A stretch of DNA of 64,000 bases, taken from contig NZ_ATXB01000001.1 in NCBI RefSeq assembly GCF_000421465.1, forward strand, positions 868,001-932,000. The letters run 5' to 3'. Below are positions 46,598 through 58,044 of the stretch, piece by piece (the first letter of the stretch is position 1; each line of letters starts with the position of its first letter). Position numbers and translations under genes: made by a program. This DNA is from Methylohalobius crimeensis 10Ki. GTDB lineage: Bacteria; Pseudomonadota; Gammaproteobacteria; Methylococcales; Methylothermaceae. The notes below the pieces were generated by a model. The model ran no database searches. It saw only the letters and a list, made by a program, of their open reading frames with translations, and was not told the origin of the DNA.

Positions 46598-48268
46598 ATG
46601 AGCGAAAGCTTTGCGGAATTATTCGAAGAGAGTCTAGCGAAAACCGAAATGCGTCCGGGGACCTTGCTCCATGCCAGGGTGGTGGATGTCACCCAGGACG
46701 CGGTCATCGTGGATGCCGGCTTGAAATCGGAAGGCATCATTCCCAAATGGCAGTTTCAAGACGATAGCGGCCAATTGGAGGTCGAGGTCGGCGACGACGT
46801 GGAGGTCGCCCTCGACTTGGTCGAGGATGGGCGCGGATCGACCCTGTTGTCGCGGGAAAAGGCCAAACGCTTGCGGGCTTGGGAAAAGCTGGAGGAAGCC
46901 CACGAAGAGGGCGAAACCGTCACCGGTCGCCTCACCGGCAAAGTGCGCGGCGGTTTCACCGTGGAACTGGGTCCGCTGCGGGCCTTTTTGCCGGGATCGC
47001 TGGTGGACGTCCGGCCGGTTCGGGACACCACCCACCTGGAGGGCCATGACCTGGAATTCAAGGTGATCAAGCTGGATCCCAAGCGCAACAATATCGTGCT
47101 GTCGCGCCGCGCGGTGGTGGAGCAGGAGTACAGCGCCGAGCGCGAAGAGCTGATGAAGAAGCTCAAGGAAGAAGGCGTGGTCAAGGGGATCGTCAAGAAC
47201 ATCACCGACTACGGCGCCTTCATCGACTTGGGTGGAATCGACGGTCTGCTGCATATCACCGACATGGCTTGGAAGCGCGTCCGTCATCCCTCGGAAGTGG
47301 TTCAGCTGGGAGACGAAATCGAAGTCAAGGTGCTCAAGTTCGACGAGGAAAAGCAGCGCGTCTCTCTGGGCTTGAAGCAGCTGACCGAAGATCCGTGGAA
47401 GGACATCGCTCGCCGCTACCCGCAGGGGACCCGCCTGATCGGCAAGGTGACCAATCTGACCGACTACGGCTGCTTCGTCGAGTTGGAAGACGGCGTAGAA
47501 GGCTTGGTCCACGTTTCGGAAATGGATTGGACCAACAAAAACGTCAATCCGGCCAAGCTGGTTCAAATGGGTGACGAGGTGGAAGTGATGGTGCTCGATA
47601 TCGATGAGGAGCGCCGTCGCATTTCGCTGGGCATGAAACAATGCAAGCCCAATCCCTGGGAAGAATTCGCCGCACTCCACAAGAAAGGCGAAAAAATTAC
47701 CGGCGCGATCAAGTCGATTACCGATTTCGGGATTTTTGTCGGCCTGGAAGGCGGCATCGATGGCTTGATTCACCTCTCCGACATTTCCTGGAACGAGCCG
47801 GGCGAGGAAGCCATCCGCGAATTCAAGAAGGGCGACGAGATCGAAGTGGTGATTCTGGCGATCGATCCGGAGCGGGAGCGCATCTCTCTCGGCATCAAAC
47901 AGCTGGAACAGGATCCCTTCCAGAACTTCCTGGCGGCCCACGAGCGCGGCAGCGTGGTCAAAGGGGTGGCCAAGGAAGTGGACGCCAAGGGCGCAGTGGT
48001 CGAACTGGCCGAAAGCGTGCAGGGTTATCTGCGTGCTTCCGAAATCAAACGGGATAAGGTGGAGGACGCGCGAAGCTTGCTTCAGGAAGGAGACGAGATC
48101 GATGCCAAATTCATCGGTATCGACAAGAAGAGCAAGATGATTCTGTTGTCGATCAAAGCCAAGGATGAGGATGAGGAAAAAGCGGCGCTGAAGGACTATA
48201 CTCAGCAACCGGCGGGAGCGCCTACTTTGGGCGATCTGTTCAAGGAACAGATGGAGGAAAAGGAATAA
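46598..48268 (+). CDS. rpsA: 30S ribosomal protein S1
   Basis: A 556-residue RNA-binding protein with six S1/OB repeats, the first at about residue 20 ([21 protein letters not shown]), the most conserved ones around 190-450 ([51 protein letters not shown]). It helps the ribosome bind mRNAs, especially those with weak Shine-Dalgarno sites. ATG 46598 follows GGAAG; the GTG at 46583 would add five residues. The 113-nt gap from cmk may hold its promoter. Confidence 0.97.
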   Translation: MSESFAELFEESLAKTEMRPGTLLHARVVDVTQDAVIVDAGLKSEGIIPKWQFQDDSGQLEVEVGDDVEVALDLVEDGRGSTLLSREKAKRLRAWEKLEEAHEEGETVTGRLTGKVRGGFTVELGPLRAFLPGSLVDVRPVRDTTHLEGHDLEFKVIKLDPKRNNIVLSRRAVVEQEYSAEREELMKKLKEEGVVKGIVKNITDYGAFIDLGGIDGLLHITDMAWKRVRHPSEVVQLGDEIEVKVLKFDEEKQRVSLGLKQLTEDPWKDIARRYPQGTRLIGKVTNLTDYGCFVELEDGVEGLVHVSEMDWTNKNVNPAKLVQMGDEVEVMVLDIDEERRRISLGMKQCKPNPWEEFAALHKKGEKITGAIKSITDFGIFVGLEGGIDGLIHLSDISWNEPGEEAIREFKKGDEIEVVILAIDPERERISLGIKQLEQDPFQNFLAAHERGSVVKGVAKEVDAKGAVVELAESVQGYLRASEIKRDKVEDARSLLQEGDEIDAKFIGIDKKSKMILLSIKAKDEDEEKAALKDYTQQPAGAPTLGDLFKEQMEEKE

Positions 48269-48290
48269 TTCCCACCGGGGGTTGAACGCC

Positions 48291-48318
48291 GAGGGGGCGG
48301 CCCACCGCCCCCTCTTTA
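48291..48318 (+). terminator. rho-independent terminator after rpsA
   Basis: GAGGGGGCGG (48291-48300) pairs with CCGCCCCCTC (48305-48314) around a 4-nt loop, followed by TTTATTT. It lies 22 nt after the rpsA stop and only 17 nt before the ihfB start, so ihfB is probably read by leakage through it. Confidence 0.7.
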
Positions 48319-48334
48319 TTTGGGGGGAAGTCCT

Positions 48335-48655
48335 GTGAACAAATCCGAATTGATCGAAACCCTGGTCGAGCGATTGGAGACAGAAAAGGGCATCGAGCTG
48401 AATGCTAAAGACGTGGAGTTGGCGGTTAAGAATATCATCGATTATTTGAGCGATGCCTTATCGGGAGGGAAGCGAATAGAAATCCGCGGATTTGGCAGTT
48501 TTACCCTGCGTTATCGGCCGCCGCGCATGGGTCGCAATCCCCGCACGGGGGAGGCGGTGGCCCTGCCGGCCAAGCACGTGCCCCATTTCAAGGCCGGCAA
48601 GGACTTGCGCGAGCGGGTCAACCAGGCCGCCTCTCAAGCCAAAGGGAAGAGGTAA
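48335..48655 (+). CDS. ihfB: integration host factor subunit beta
   Basis: A 106-residue HU/IHF family DNA-bending protein: [49 protein letters not shown] is the DNA-wrapping arm with the intercalating Pro, and the C-terminus is LRERVN. Start is GTG 48335 with GGGGGGAAG before it; the upstream in-frame start at 48320 overlaps the Shine-Dalgarno site. Location downstream of rpsA is the standard place. IHF often assists sigma54 promoters, like the one before fliL. Confidence 0.95.
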   Translation: MNKSELIETLVERLETEKGIELNAKDVELAVKNIIDYLSDALSGGKRIEIRGFGSFTLRYRPPRMGRNPRTGEAVALPAKHVPHFKAGKDLRERVNQAASQAKGKR

Positions 48656-49936
<1,281 letters not shown>

Positions 49937-49993
49937 AGCGCCCAACCCTTTGGCATAAGCGATTAAAAGTCCGTCATTACATCGGGAGTCATA

Positions 49994-50644
49994 ATGAAGT
50001 TGATCTTTTTGGGGGCGCCCGGTTCCGGCAAGGGAACCCAGGCGCAATTCGTTTGCCAGCGTTACCGCATCCCCCAGATTTCCACCGGAGACATGTTGCG
50101 CTCGGCGGTTCGGGAGGGAACGGAATTGGGCCGCAAAGCCAAGGCCATCATGGATGCCGGCGAATTGGTGCCCGACGATATCATTTTGAATCTGATCGCC
50201 GAGCGCATCGCCCAATCCGATTGCGACAACGGCTTTCTGCTCGACGGTTTCCCCCGTACCATCGCGCAGGCGGAAGGCCTGGAGAAAATGGGTGTCAACT
50301 TGGACAACGTGATTGAAATTCAAGTGCCCGACGAGGAGATCGTCAAGCGCCTCAGCGGCCGTCGGGTTCATCCCGCCTCGGGACGGGTCTATCACCTCAT
50401 GTACAATCCTCCCAAGGAAGACTTGAAGGACGATGTCACCGGGGAAGCCTTGATTCAGCGCGACGACGACAAAGAAGAAACGGTCCGAAAGCGCTTGGAG
50501 GTCTATCATGCCCAGACCGCCCCTTTGGTGGATTTCTACCGCCAGCGTGCGGAAACGGGGCAGGTCCGCTTCTCCACCGTCTCCGGCACGGGGAGCGTGG
50601 AATCCATTCGCGACCAGATCTTCCAAATTCTGGCAGGCGAATAA
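49994..50644 (+). CDS. adk: adenylate kinase
   Basis: A 216-residue enzyme interconverting ATP+AMP and 2 ADP. Walker A is [26 protein letters not shown] binds [19 protein letters not shown] follows, and the lid ([21 protein letters not shown]) lacks the four Cys of zinc-type kinases. The long-lid form typical of Gram-negative bacteria. It is 57 nt after serS. Confidence 0.97.
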   Translation: MKLIFLGAPGSGKGTQAQFVCQRYRIPQISTGDMLRSAVREGTELGRKAKAIMDAGELVPDDIILNLIAERIAQSDCDNGFLLDGFPRTIAQAEGLEKMGVNLDNVIEIQVPDEEIVKRLSGRRVHPASGRVYHLMYNPPKEDLKDDVTGEALIQRDDDKEETVRKRLEVYHAQTAPLVDFYRQRAETGQVRFSTVSGTGSVESIRDQIFQILAGE

Positions 50645-50660
50645 GACTTCCCGGATCCGG

Positions 50661-50690
50661 CCCGGCGCAACTTTATCCCTTGTTGCCGGG
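50661..50690 (+). other. hairpin after adk in the adk-leuC gap
   Basis: CCCGGCGCAAC pairs with GTTGCCGGG with a two-base bulge; TCGAAAATATT follows without a T-run, so termination is uncertain. The rest of the 246-nt gap to leuC has a TTGACA at 50720-50725 without a good -10, and a hairpin GGGCCT/AGGCCC at 50821-50847. A 21-codon ORF (50792) has no leucine run, so no attenuator leader is seen. Confidence 0.35.
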
Positions 50691-50890
50691 TCGAAAATAT
50701 TGCATCTAATTAGGACCGGTTGACATTGACCGACTTCAGCATCCGCTAGGAGCTGTGGTAAATATCGACAGATCCTATTTTTAGATTCGCCATGAATCCG
50801 CCGATAGTTGAAAGTGGTACGGGCCTATCGATTGTGAATCCAGGCCCGAAATCCTAAAATGACTTGTTGCATTGAAGCGCAGGACTGCAG

Positions 50891-52291
50891 ATGGGAAAAA
50901 CGCTCTACGATAAAATCTGGGATGCACACCAGGTTCGGACCGCCGAAGACGGCACTTCGCTCCTCTACATCGACCGCCAGTTAATCCACGAAGTCACCTC
51001 GCCCCAGGCCTTCGAAGGCTTGCGCCTGGCCGGCCGCAAACCGTGGAATCCCCGGGCCAACTTGGCGGTGGCCGATCATAACGTTCCCACGAAAGACCGC
51101 AATCGCGGCATCGCCGATCCCGTTTCCCGGCTTCAGGTGGAGACGTTGGAAAACAACTGTGCCGAATTCGGCATTCCGGTGTTCTCCATGGCGGATGCGC
51201 GCCAAGGCATCGTGCACGTGGTGGGTCCGGAACAGGGCTTCACCCTGCCCGGGACCACCTTGGTTTGCGGGGACTCCCACACGTCCACCCATGGGGCTTT
51301 GGGGGCTTTGGCCTTCGGCATAGGGACGTCCGAAGTGGAACACGTCCTGGCGACCCAGTGCCTGTGGATGAAAAAAGCCAAGAATATGCTGGTCCGGGTC
51401 AATGGCCAGGTGGGGCCCGGCGTGACCGCCAAGGACATCGTTCTGGCGGTGATCGGCCGTCTCGGAACCGCAGGAGGCACCGGCTATACCCTCGAATTCG
51501 CCGGTGAAGCGATCCAGGCCCTGTCCGTGGAAGGGCGGATGACCATCTGCAACATGGCCATCGAAGCCGGCGCGCGCGCGGGTCTGATCGCCGTGGACGA
51601 TGCCACGATCGAATACTTGGCCGGCCGGCCCTTGGCGCCGCAAGGAGCAATGTGGGATCGCGCCGTGGCCGCTTGGCGGACCCTGCATAGCGACCCGGAC
51701 GCTTCCTTCGATCAGGTGGTGGAATTGGAGGCCGGCGAGATCGAGCCCCAAGTGACCTGGGGAACGTCGCCGGAAATGGTGGCTCCCGTCGGTGCGGCGG
51801 TGCCGGATCCGGCGGCGGAACCGGATGCGACCAAACGCAAAGGCATGGCGCGCGCTTTGGATTATATGGATCTCCAGCCGGGCACGCCGATTCAGGAAAT
51901 CCGCCTGGACAAAGTCTTCATCGGTTCCTGCACCAATTCGCGCATCGAGGATCTGCGCGCCGCCGCCGCGGTGGTCGAAGGCCGCAAAGTGGCGTCTTCG
52001 ATCAAATTGGCCATGGTGGTGCCTGGCTCCGGCCGGGTCAAGACCCAGGCCGAGGCGGAAGGCTTGGACCGGATCTTCCGCGAGGCGGGCTTCGAGTGGC
52101 GCGATCCGGGCTGTTCCATGTGCCTGGCCATGAACGCCGACCGCTTGGAACCGGGCGAGCGCTGCGCCTCCACTTCCAACCGCAATTTCGAAGGACGTCA
52201 AGGCTATGGCGGCCGCACCCATTTGGTGAGTCCGGCTATGGCGGCGGCGGCAGCGATTGCCGGTCATTTCGTCGATGTGAGGGATTTTTAA
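50891..52291 (+). CDS. leuC: 3-isopropylmalate dehydratase large subunit
   Basis: The aconitase-family catalytic subunit, 466 residues, that isomerises 2- to 3-isopropylmalate in leucine synthesis with LeuD. The [4Fe-4S] cysteines are in [14 protein letters not shown] and [43 protein letters not shown] is the family signature. Followed by leuD after 3 nt. Confidence 0.97.
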   Translation: MGKTLYDKIWDAHQVRTAEDGTSLLYIDRQLIHEVTSPQAFEGLRLAGRKPWNPRANLAVADHNVPTKDRNRGIADPVSRLQVETLENNCAEFGIPVFSMADARQGIVHVVGPEQGFTLPGTTLVCGDSHTSTHGALGALAFGIGTSEVEHVLATQCLWMKKAKNMLVRVNGQVGPGVTAKDIVLAVIGRLGTAGGTGYTLEFAGEAIQALSVEGRMTICNMAIEAGARAGLIAVDDATIEYLAGRPLAPQGAMWDRAVAAWRTLHSDPDASFDQVVELEAGEIEPQVTWGTSPEMVAPVGAAVPDPAAEPDATKRKGMARALDYMDLQPGTPIQEIRLDKVFIGSCTNSRIEDLRAAAAVVEGRKVASSIKLAMVVPGSGRVKTQAEAEGLDRIFREAGFEWRDPGCSMCLAMNADRLEPGERCASTSNRNFEGRQGYGGRTHLVSPAMAAAAAIAGHFVDVRDF

Positions 52292-52294
52292 GTC

Positions 52295-52942
52295 ATGCAA
52301 GCGTTCCAACGTCTTACCTCCCAAGTGATTCCCTTGGATCGGGCCAATGTGGACACCGATGCCATCATTCCCAAGCAATTTCTGAAATCCATTCGCCGGA
52401 CCGGGTTCGGCCCGTTTTTGTTCGACGAATGGCGTTACCTGGATCGGGGCGAGCCCGACATGGATTGCAGCAACCGGCCGAGAAACCCGGATTTCGTGCT
52501 CAATCAGCCGGAATACGCCCACGGCCGGATTCTTCTGACCCGCGAAAATTTCGGCTGCGGATCGTCCCGCGAGCACGCGCCCTGGGCGCTTGCCGACTAC
52601 GGTATTCGCGTCCTCATCGCGCCCAGTTTCGCCGACATCTTCTATAACAACTGTTTCAAGAACGGTTTGCTTCCCATCGTTTTGGATACGGAGCAAATCG
52701 ATCGATTGTTCCAGGAAGTCGGTCCCGGCTACGAATTGACCGTGGATCTTCACGCCCAGACCATCACTTTGCCCGACGGCGCCGTTTTTGATTTCGAGAT
52801 CGACCCGTCCCGCAGGCAGCGCCTGTTGGAAGGTTTGGACGACATCGATCTGACCCTTCGGGATGCGAATGAGATCCGCCGCTTTGAAGATCGACGCCGC
52901 GAGGAAGCACCGTGGCTGTTTGCTTCTGCAACCTTGAATTAA
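52295..52942 (+). CDS. leuD: 3-isopropylmalate dehydratase small subunit
   Basis: The 215-residue swivel domain partner of Leu[20 protein letters not shown] and [21 protein letters not shown] are the diagnostic motifs. Length is normal for the proteobacterial form. It sits 3 nt after leuC and 9 nt before leuB. Confidence 0.97.
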   Translation: MQAFQRLTSQVIPLDRANVDTDAIIPKQFLKSIRRTGFGPFLFDEWRYLDRGEPDMDCSNRPRNPDFVLNQPEYAHGRILLTRENFGCGSSREHAPWALADYGIRVLIAPSFADIFYNNCFKNGLLPIVLDTEQIDRLFQEVGPGYELTVDLHAQTITLPDGAVFDFEIDPSRRQRLLEGLDDIDLTLRDANEIRRFEDRRREEAPWLFASATLN

Positions 52943-52951
52943 CGGAAATTT

Positions 52952-54040
52952 ATGACCAAAAAAATCGCTGTTTTGCCCGGTGACGGCATCGGACCCGAAA
53001 TCGTTCGCGAAGCTTTGAAGGTGCTCGATTGCCTGCGTCAAGATTTTGGCGTAGCCATGGAAACCGAAGATGCCTTGGTGGGTGGCGTCGCCTATGACGC
53101 CGAGGGCCATCCGCTGCCCCACGCCACCTTGTCCCTGGCCAAGGACGCCGATGCCGTTTTGCTGGGCGCGGTGGGCGGCCCCCGCTGGGAGTCCTTGGAT
53201 TATTCGGTGCGTCCGGAACGGGCTTTGCTGGGACTGCGTTCGGAGTTGAACCTGTTCGCCAATCTGCGCCCGGCGGTTCTGTATCCCCAACTTGCCGACG
53301 CCTCGACCCTGAAGCCGGAGGTGGTTTCCGGTTTGGATATTATGATCGTGCGCGAATTGACCGGGGGGATTTACTTCGGCAAGCCTCGCGGAGTCCGCAC
53401 TTTGGATAACGGCGAGCGGGTCGGGGTCAATACCCTGATTTACAACGAGTCGGAGATCCGCCGCATCGCTCATGCGGCGTTCCGGACCGCCATGCAGCGC
53501 GACCGTCGGTTGTGTTCGGTGGACAAGGCCAATGTGCTCGAGAGCACCGAACTATGGCGCCAGGTGTTGACCGAGGTGAGCAAGGAATATCCCGACGTCG
53601 CCTTGTCCCACATGTACGTGGACAATGCCGCCATGCAGTTGGTGCGGGCGCCCAAACAGTTCGACGTGATGGTGACGACGAATATGTTCGGGGATATCCT
53701 CTCCGACTGTGCGGCGCAGCTGACCGGTTCCATCGGCATGCTGCCTTCGGCGTCCTTGAACGAGGCGGGCAAGGGCATGTACGAGCCGATCCACGGCAGC
53801 GCGCCCGACATCGCCGGTCAAAATCTGGCCAACCCCCTTGCCACGATTCTTTCCTTGGGCATGTTGTTCCGGTACACCTTTCACGATGAGACCACTGCCG
53901 ACAGGATCGATCGGGCCGTGGCGGCGGCGCTCGATTCAGGCGTCCGCACCGCGGATATCGACTCCCCGGGGATGCGTCGGGTCAGCACTGCGGAAATGGG
54001 GGATGCGGTGGTGGCCGCGCTTAGAGCCCGGGCAAACTGA
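52952..54040 (+). CDS. leuB: 3-isopropylmalate dehydrogenase
   Basis: A 362-residue NAD-dependent decarboxylating dehydrogenase, third step of leucine synthesis. [43 protein letters not shown], the [14 protein letters not shown] motif, [17 protein letters not shown] and [19 protein letters not shown] are all in place. It precedes asd by 15 nt. Confidence 0.97.
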   Translation: MTKKIAVLPGDGIGPEIVREALKVLDCLRQDFGVAMETEDALVGGVAYDAEGHPLPHATLSLAKDADAVLLGAVGGPRWESLDYSVRPERALLGLRSELNLFANLRPAVLYPQLADASTLKPEVVSGLDIMIVRELTGGIYFGKPRGVRTLDNGERVGVNTLIYNESEIRRIAHAAFRTAMQRDRRLCSVDKANVLESTELWRQVLTEVSKEYPDVALSHMYVDNAAMQLVRAPKQFDVMVTTNMFGDILSDCAAQLTGSIGMLPSASLNEAGKGMYEPIHGSAPDIAGQNLANPLATILSLGMLFRYTFHDETTADRIDRAVAAALDSGVRTADIDSPGMRRVSTAEMGDAVVAALRARAN

Positions 54041-54055
54041 CGAACGGAGGAAATT

Positions 54056-55078
54056 ATGGCCAAGACTTACAGCGTTGCGGTCGTCGGCGCTACCGGTGCG
54101 GTAGGCGAGGCGATGTTGGAAATTCTCGCACAGCGGAATTTTCCGATCGATCAAGTTTACGCATTGGCGAGCAGCCGATCGGCCGGAAAGCGGGTTCAAT
54201 TCGGCGATAAACAAGTGGTGGTGCAGGATTTGGCCGAATTCGATTTTCGCCAAGCCCAGATCGGCCTGTTTTCCGCCGGCGCTTCCATCTCCGCCGAATA
54301 TGCGCCCAAGGCCGCCGAGGCCGGGTGCGTGGTGATCGACAACACTTCCCAGTTTCGCTACGACGACGACATTCCCCTGGTGGTGCCGGAAGTCAATCCA
54401 GACGCCGTCGAAGCCTACAAGCAGAAGGGTATAATCGCCAACCCCAACTGCTCCACCATTCAGATGCTGGTGGCCTTGAAGCCCATCTATGATGCGGTCG
54501 GCATCGAACGACTCAATGTGTGCACCTATCAGGCGGTATCCGGTTCGGGTAAGGAGGCGATCGAGGAGTTGGCCATGCAGACCGCCCAGTTGCTCAACGG
54601 CAAGCCGATCGAGCCCAAGGTCTATCCCAAGCAAATCGCCTTTAATGTATTACCTCATATCGACGTATTCCTCGACAACGGCTACACCAAAGAGGAAATG
54701 AAAATGGTATGGGAGACCCGGAAGATCATGGAGGACGACTCCATTCAGCTGAATCCCACCGCCGTGCGTGTGCCGGTGTTCTACGGCCACTCGGAGGCGG
54801 TCCATTTGGAAACGCGGGACAAAATTGGCGCCGACGAGGCGCGCCGGCTGCTGGAGCAGGCGCCGGGAATCGTGGTGATGGATCGTCCCGAAGCGGGCGG
54901 TTATCCGACCGCGGTGACCGAAGCCGCAGGCAGAGATCCCGTTTATGTGGGGCGTATCCGGGAGGACATCTCCCATTCCCGCGGCCTGAATTTCTGGGTG
55001 GTCGCCGACAATGTGCGCAAAGGCGCCGCACTCAACAGCGTGCAAATTGCGGAGCTCCTGGTCAAAAAATATATTTGA
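54056..55078 (+). CDS. asd: aspartate-semialdehyde dehydrogenase
   Basis: A 340-residue enzyme making aspartate semialdehyde for lysine, methionine, threonine and cell-wall precursors. VGATGAVGEAMLEIL binds NADP, the catalytic Cys is in NPNCSTIQMLVAL, and QAVSGSGKEAIEEL and the HSEAVHLET region with the acid-base His follow. GGAGG lies before the ATG. The leuB-asd-fimV order matches pseudomonads. Confidence 0.97.
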   Translation: MAKTYSVAVVGATGAVGEAMLEILAQRNFPIDQVYALASSRSAGKRVQFGDKQVVVQDLAEFDFRQAQIGLFSAGASISAEYAPKAAEAGCVVIDNTSQFRYDDDIPLVVPEVNPDAVEAYKQKGIIANPNCSTIQMLVALKPIYDAVGIERLNVCTYQAVSGSGKEAIEELAMQTAQLLNGKPIEPKVYPKQIAFNVLPHIDVFLDNGYTKEEMKMVWETRKIMEDDSIQLNPTAVRVPVFYGHSEAVHLETRDKIGADEARRLLEQAPGIVVMDRPEAGGYPTAVTEAAGRDPVYVGRIREDISHSRGLNFWVVADNVRKGAALNSVQIAELLVKKYI

Positions 55079-55122
55079 GCTATTCTTACAGGGAAGGCAA
55101 GATTAGTTCAAAGGAGACCAAC

Positions 55123-57792
55123 GTGCGCAAATTCGCGAAGACCCTGGCGGTGGTGGGTGTGATCACGCCGGCCGGCGTTAATGCCATCGGTGTGGGCGAG
55201 ATTAAGTTGCACTCGGCGCTTAATCAAAGACTCTTGGCGGAGATTCCGCTTCGAGTTTCTTCCGGCGAAGATGTCTCCCAAATCCGGGTCAATCTGGCTC
55301 CCTCCGCCGCCTTCGGCAAAGCAGGCCTGCCCAGGCCCTACTACTTGTCGAATTTGCGCTTCAAGCCCACTCGCAGAGCGGATGGCTCCGTTGTTATTCA
55401 AGTCACCTCCAACGAAGTAATCCGGGAGCCTTTTTTGGATTTCCTGCTGGAGGTGGATTGGCCCCAGGGCCGCATGCTGCGCGAGTTCACGGTGTTGTTG
55501 GATCCTCCGATTACCTTTGAGGATACCGTCCGGGTGACCCAAGCCGCGCCCAGCGCGGCATCTCCTTCCGCTGAACCGGCTGCTCCCACCGAAGCGACGA
55601 CACCGATCGGAAAAAGCGATGGTTATGGGCCGGTGCAACGCAACGAATCTTTGTGGTCGATCGCCAATCAGCTCAAACCGGATCCTTCGATCACCACCGA
55701 ACAGATGGCGATGGCTTTGTTCAAGACCAATCCGGATGCCTTTTTGGAAGCCAACGTCAACGCTTTAAAAGCCGGCGTCACGCTCAAGCAACCGAACCGG
55801 GAGACTTTGATCGAGTTATCTCCCGCTCAGGCCAGACGCGAGTTTCGGCGCCACTATGACGCTTGGATGGCAACGCGCACGGCCGGCGATCCCGCCGCCA
55901 CCGAATCGGCTCAAGAGCAAGAAAATCAAGCCCAATCGGAAGCGCGGCCGGAAGAAAACCCGATTGCTCAAAATCAACCCATCGACCAGATCGAACAGGG
56001 CCAGCTGAAATTGGAGGTTCCCGCCGAGGAGGAGCTGGAGTCTTCGCAAGTGGAAGTCCCGGTGGTGGAAAGTCCGAGTTCGGTCGATTCCGAAACCCAG
56101 GCCCTGGTCGAATCCTTGCAGGAGGAGAATCAAGCCCTGCGGGACCGGCTAGAAGCCCTGGAAGAGCAGATAGCGGCCCTGGTGGAAATAAAAAGCGCTC
56201 GGATGCAGGCCCTGCAGCAGCCGGGAGAGGATCAAGCTGAGAAACAAGGGCAAGCGCCGGAGGCGGTGATTGTCGACGTGGAGGAAGGGGCCGAGGCGGT
56301 CGCGCCATCCGCTCCGGAGTCGAATTCGGAGGAAACCGAAGCATCCACCGTAGAAAAGGAGCCTGTCGCGCCGGTGGAGGAGCAAGCCTCTGCCGGATCA
56401 ATGCCCGCCCCGGTTGAACCGTCAGAAAAGTCGAGCGGGACGTCCGCCGGTGCGCCCGGTAAGGCAGCCAAACCCGACACGGTGGAGCCAAAGACAAAGG
56501 ATCAATCCGCCGAAACCAAGCCGTCCAAGCCCGCGCCTAAAGCGCCGGAGCCCCCTCGTGCAAATCCGGTCAGTGAATCTCCGTCTTTTCCCGGGGAGAT
56601 GCTGGACGAACCGTTTTATCTTTCTCTGGGGGGCGGCAGTCTGATTCTGCTGGGTATCGCCGGATGGATGATTTGGCGGCGGCGTCAGGCGGCCGCGGAG
56701 CAGGCCGACAGCCTCTTGGTGGAGGCGGATTCGGAATCTGTCGAAGGCGTTACCGAGGCGGTGCCGGCGGAGGTTGCGCCGGGAATGGGCGGGATGGAAG
56801 TGGCCGAAAATTCCTTCCTGAGCGAGTTCACTCCCAGCGATTTCGATATTCTGGAAGGGGAAAGCGCTTCGGTCGATCCGATCGCGGAAGCCGACGTTTA
56901 TCTGGCATATGGCCGCTACCAGCAAGCGGAAGATCTGATCAAGCAGGTTTTGGACGAGAACCCGAAACGTTCCGATCTGCGCTTGAAATTACTGGAAATC
57001 TTCTATGCGAAAGAAGATTCCGAGGCTTACGATGTCTATGCGCAGGAATTGCAAGCCGACGGCGCCGACCAGGACACCGATTTTTGGGAAAAGGTAGCGG
57101 AAATGGGGCGGGAGCTATGTCCCCAGTCGTCCTTGTTTGCGGAACAGGCGCAGGCGTCGGCCCCATCGAATCGTGACGAAGACCCAAGCCCGGCGGTGGG
57201 TTTGGACGATAAAGACTCGGATTCCGGTTTGGCAAGGGAAGCGGAAGCGGAAGCGGGATTGGATTTCGATCTCGCAGCCTCGGATAGCGGAACCGGTATG
57301 CCGGAGGAGGAGATTGCCACCGAATCCGATCAACCGACCGAACAGCAGGCATCGGAAACCGAAGCCGAGGACGAAGCCGGCGACGATTCCAATGGTTTGG
57401 ATTTCGATCTGGGGGATTTGGATCTGGAATCGGTTGAAAACCAGGCCAATTCGCCCGAATCTCGCGAACAAGATGAGAATGCCGATGGATTGGCGTTCGA
57501 TTTTGACTTGGACTCATCGGAAGAAGATGACGCCGAGTCCAAGCAAACTATCGCCGGCGATGATCATCAGGAAACTCAAGGTCTTCAGGAAGACGAATCG
57601 AGCGCCGAGGATGATTACCATTTAAGTGATCTGGACGAATTGGATACCAAGTTGGATCTCGCTCGGGCCTATGTGGACATGGAGGATGTGGATGCAGCCA
57701 AGGAAATCCTGGAAGATGTCTTTTCCCGTGGCAGCGAGCAACAAAAAGAGGAAGCCCGAACCCTTTTGGATCAATTGGGGTTGGCCTCCTAA
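55123..57792 (+). CDS. fimV: FimV-family peptidoglycan-binding/cell-pole protein
   Basis: A 889-residue protein in the FimV layout. An N-terminal signal region and periplasmic domain (GVGEIKLHSALNQRLLAEIPL, FLLEVDWPQGRMLREFTVLLDPP) come first. A LysM-type segment follows (RNESLWSIANQLKPDPSIT, about 170-220), then a Gln/Glu-rich stretch with a coiled coil (LVESLQEENQALRDRLEALEEQ). Next is a Pro/Glu linker, one membrane helix (LSLGGGSLILLGIAGWMIW, about 505-525), and a very acidic cytoplasmic part with a TPR-like start. The C-terminal FimV motif is LDTKLDLARAYVDMEDVDAAKEIL. FimV organises polar pili and c-di-GMP signalling. The start is GTG 55123, with AAGGAGA upstream; the open frame from 54709 is the antisense-like overlap of asd. 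Confidence 0.92.
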   Translation: MRKFAKTLAVVGVITPAGVNAIGVGEIKLHSALNQRLLAEIPLRVSSGEDVSQIRVNLAPSAAFGKAGLPRPYYLSNLRFKPTRRADGSVVIQVTSNEVIREPFLDFLLEVDWPQGRMLREFTVLLDPPITFEDTVRVTQAAPSAASPSAEPAAPTEATTPIGKSDGYGPVQRNESLWSIANQLKPDPSITTEQMAMALFKTNPDAFLEANVNALKAGVTLKQPNRETLIELSPAQARREFRRHYDAWMATRTAGDPAATESAQEQENQAQSEARPEENPIAQNQPIDQIEQGQLKLEVPAEEELESSQVEVPVVESPSSVDSETQALVESLQEENQALRDRLEALEEQIAALVEIKSARMQALQQPGEDQAEKQGQAPEAVIVDVEEGAEAVAPSAPESNSEETEASTVEKEPVAPVEEQASAGSMPAPVEPSEKSSGTSAGAPGKAAKPDTVEPKTKDQSAETKPSKPAPKAPEPPRANPVSESPSFPGEMLDEPFYLSLGGGSLILLGIAGWMIWRRRQAAAEQADSLLVEADSESVEGVTEAVPAEVAPGMGGMEVAENSFLSEFTPSDFDILEGESASVDPIAEADVYLAYGRYQQAEDLIKQVLDENPKRSDLRLKLLEIFYAKEDSEAYDVYAQELQADGADQDTDFWEKVAEMGRELCPQSSLFAEQAQASAPSNRDEDPSPAVGLDDKDSDSGLAREAEAEAGLDFDLAASDSGTGMPEEEIATESDQPTEQQASETEAEDEAGDDSNGLDFDLGDLDLESVENQANSPESREQDENADGLAFDFDLDSSEEDDAESKQTIAGDDHQETQGLQEDESSAEDDYHLSDLDELDTKLDLARAYVDMEDVDAAKEILEDVFSRGSEQQKEEARTLLDQLGLAS

Positions 57793-57815
57793 AAAACCAC
57801 TTCTTACCCAAGTAA

Positions 57816-57848
57816 AGGAATCCGGGATGTCGGCGTTCCCGGATTCCT
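57816..57848 (+). other. strong hairpin downstream of fimV
   Basis: AGGAATCCGGGA (57816-57827) pairs perfectly with TCCCGGATTCCT (57837-57848). No T-tract follows (CTGAGC), so it may be a 3' stabiliser or a factor-assisted terminator. The rest of the 252-nt gap to fliL holds no gene, only the sigma54 site. Confidence 0.45.
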
Positions 57849-58002
57849 CTGAGCAAAAGCGTACCTTCCGATCCCATTTCATCCCTGCATTTCTCTCCTC
57901 ATCCCTAGAGGCGGAAGTCCACCTCATGCCGGATTTTTGACTCGGTCCCGACGCTCTCTGCCTCTTATCTTCCAAGTTATTGAAAAATAAAAAATACTTT
58001 AT

Positions 58003-58018
58003 TGGCCTTTTTCTTGCT
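58003..58018 (+). promoter_or_regulatory. sigma54 (RpoN) promoter of the fliL operon
   Basis: TGGCCTTTTTCTTGCT has GG at 58004-58005 and GC at 58016-58017, exactly 10 nt apart, with the TTGC core of the -12 element. Transcription would start near 58029, 16 nt before the fliL ATG. An AT-rich stretch lies just upstream, as for IHF sites. RpoN control of fliL operons is known in Pseudomonas and Vibrio. Confidence 0.65.
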
Positions 58019-58044
58019 AAAAATATCTTCGGGAGGTGTTAGAT

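Noticed and set aside
46634-48208. A 524-codon minus-strand frame opposite rpsA
   Set aside because: Antisense shadow of ribosomal protein S1, with repeats that mirror the S1 domains.
50792-50857. A 21-codon ORF upstream of leuC as a leucine leader peptide
   Set aside because: It contains one leucine and no run of leucine codons; the hairpin after it lacks a T-tract.
50981-53473. An 830-codon minus-strand frame spanning leuC, leuD and the start of leuB
   Set aside because: It is the antisense shadow of three strongly identified genes in a GC-rich sequence; the composition is Arg/Gly/His-rich and no domain is seen.
54709-55122. Extension of fimV upstream into asd
   Set aside because: The residues are low-complexity Gly/Arg/Ser in the wrong frame of asd; GTG 55123 with AAGGAGA gives a proper signal region.
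57816-57848. Rho-independent terminator after fimV
   Set aside because: The stem is perfect but no T-run follows, so it is listed as a hairpin only.
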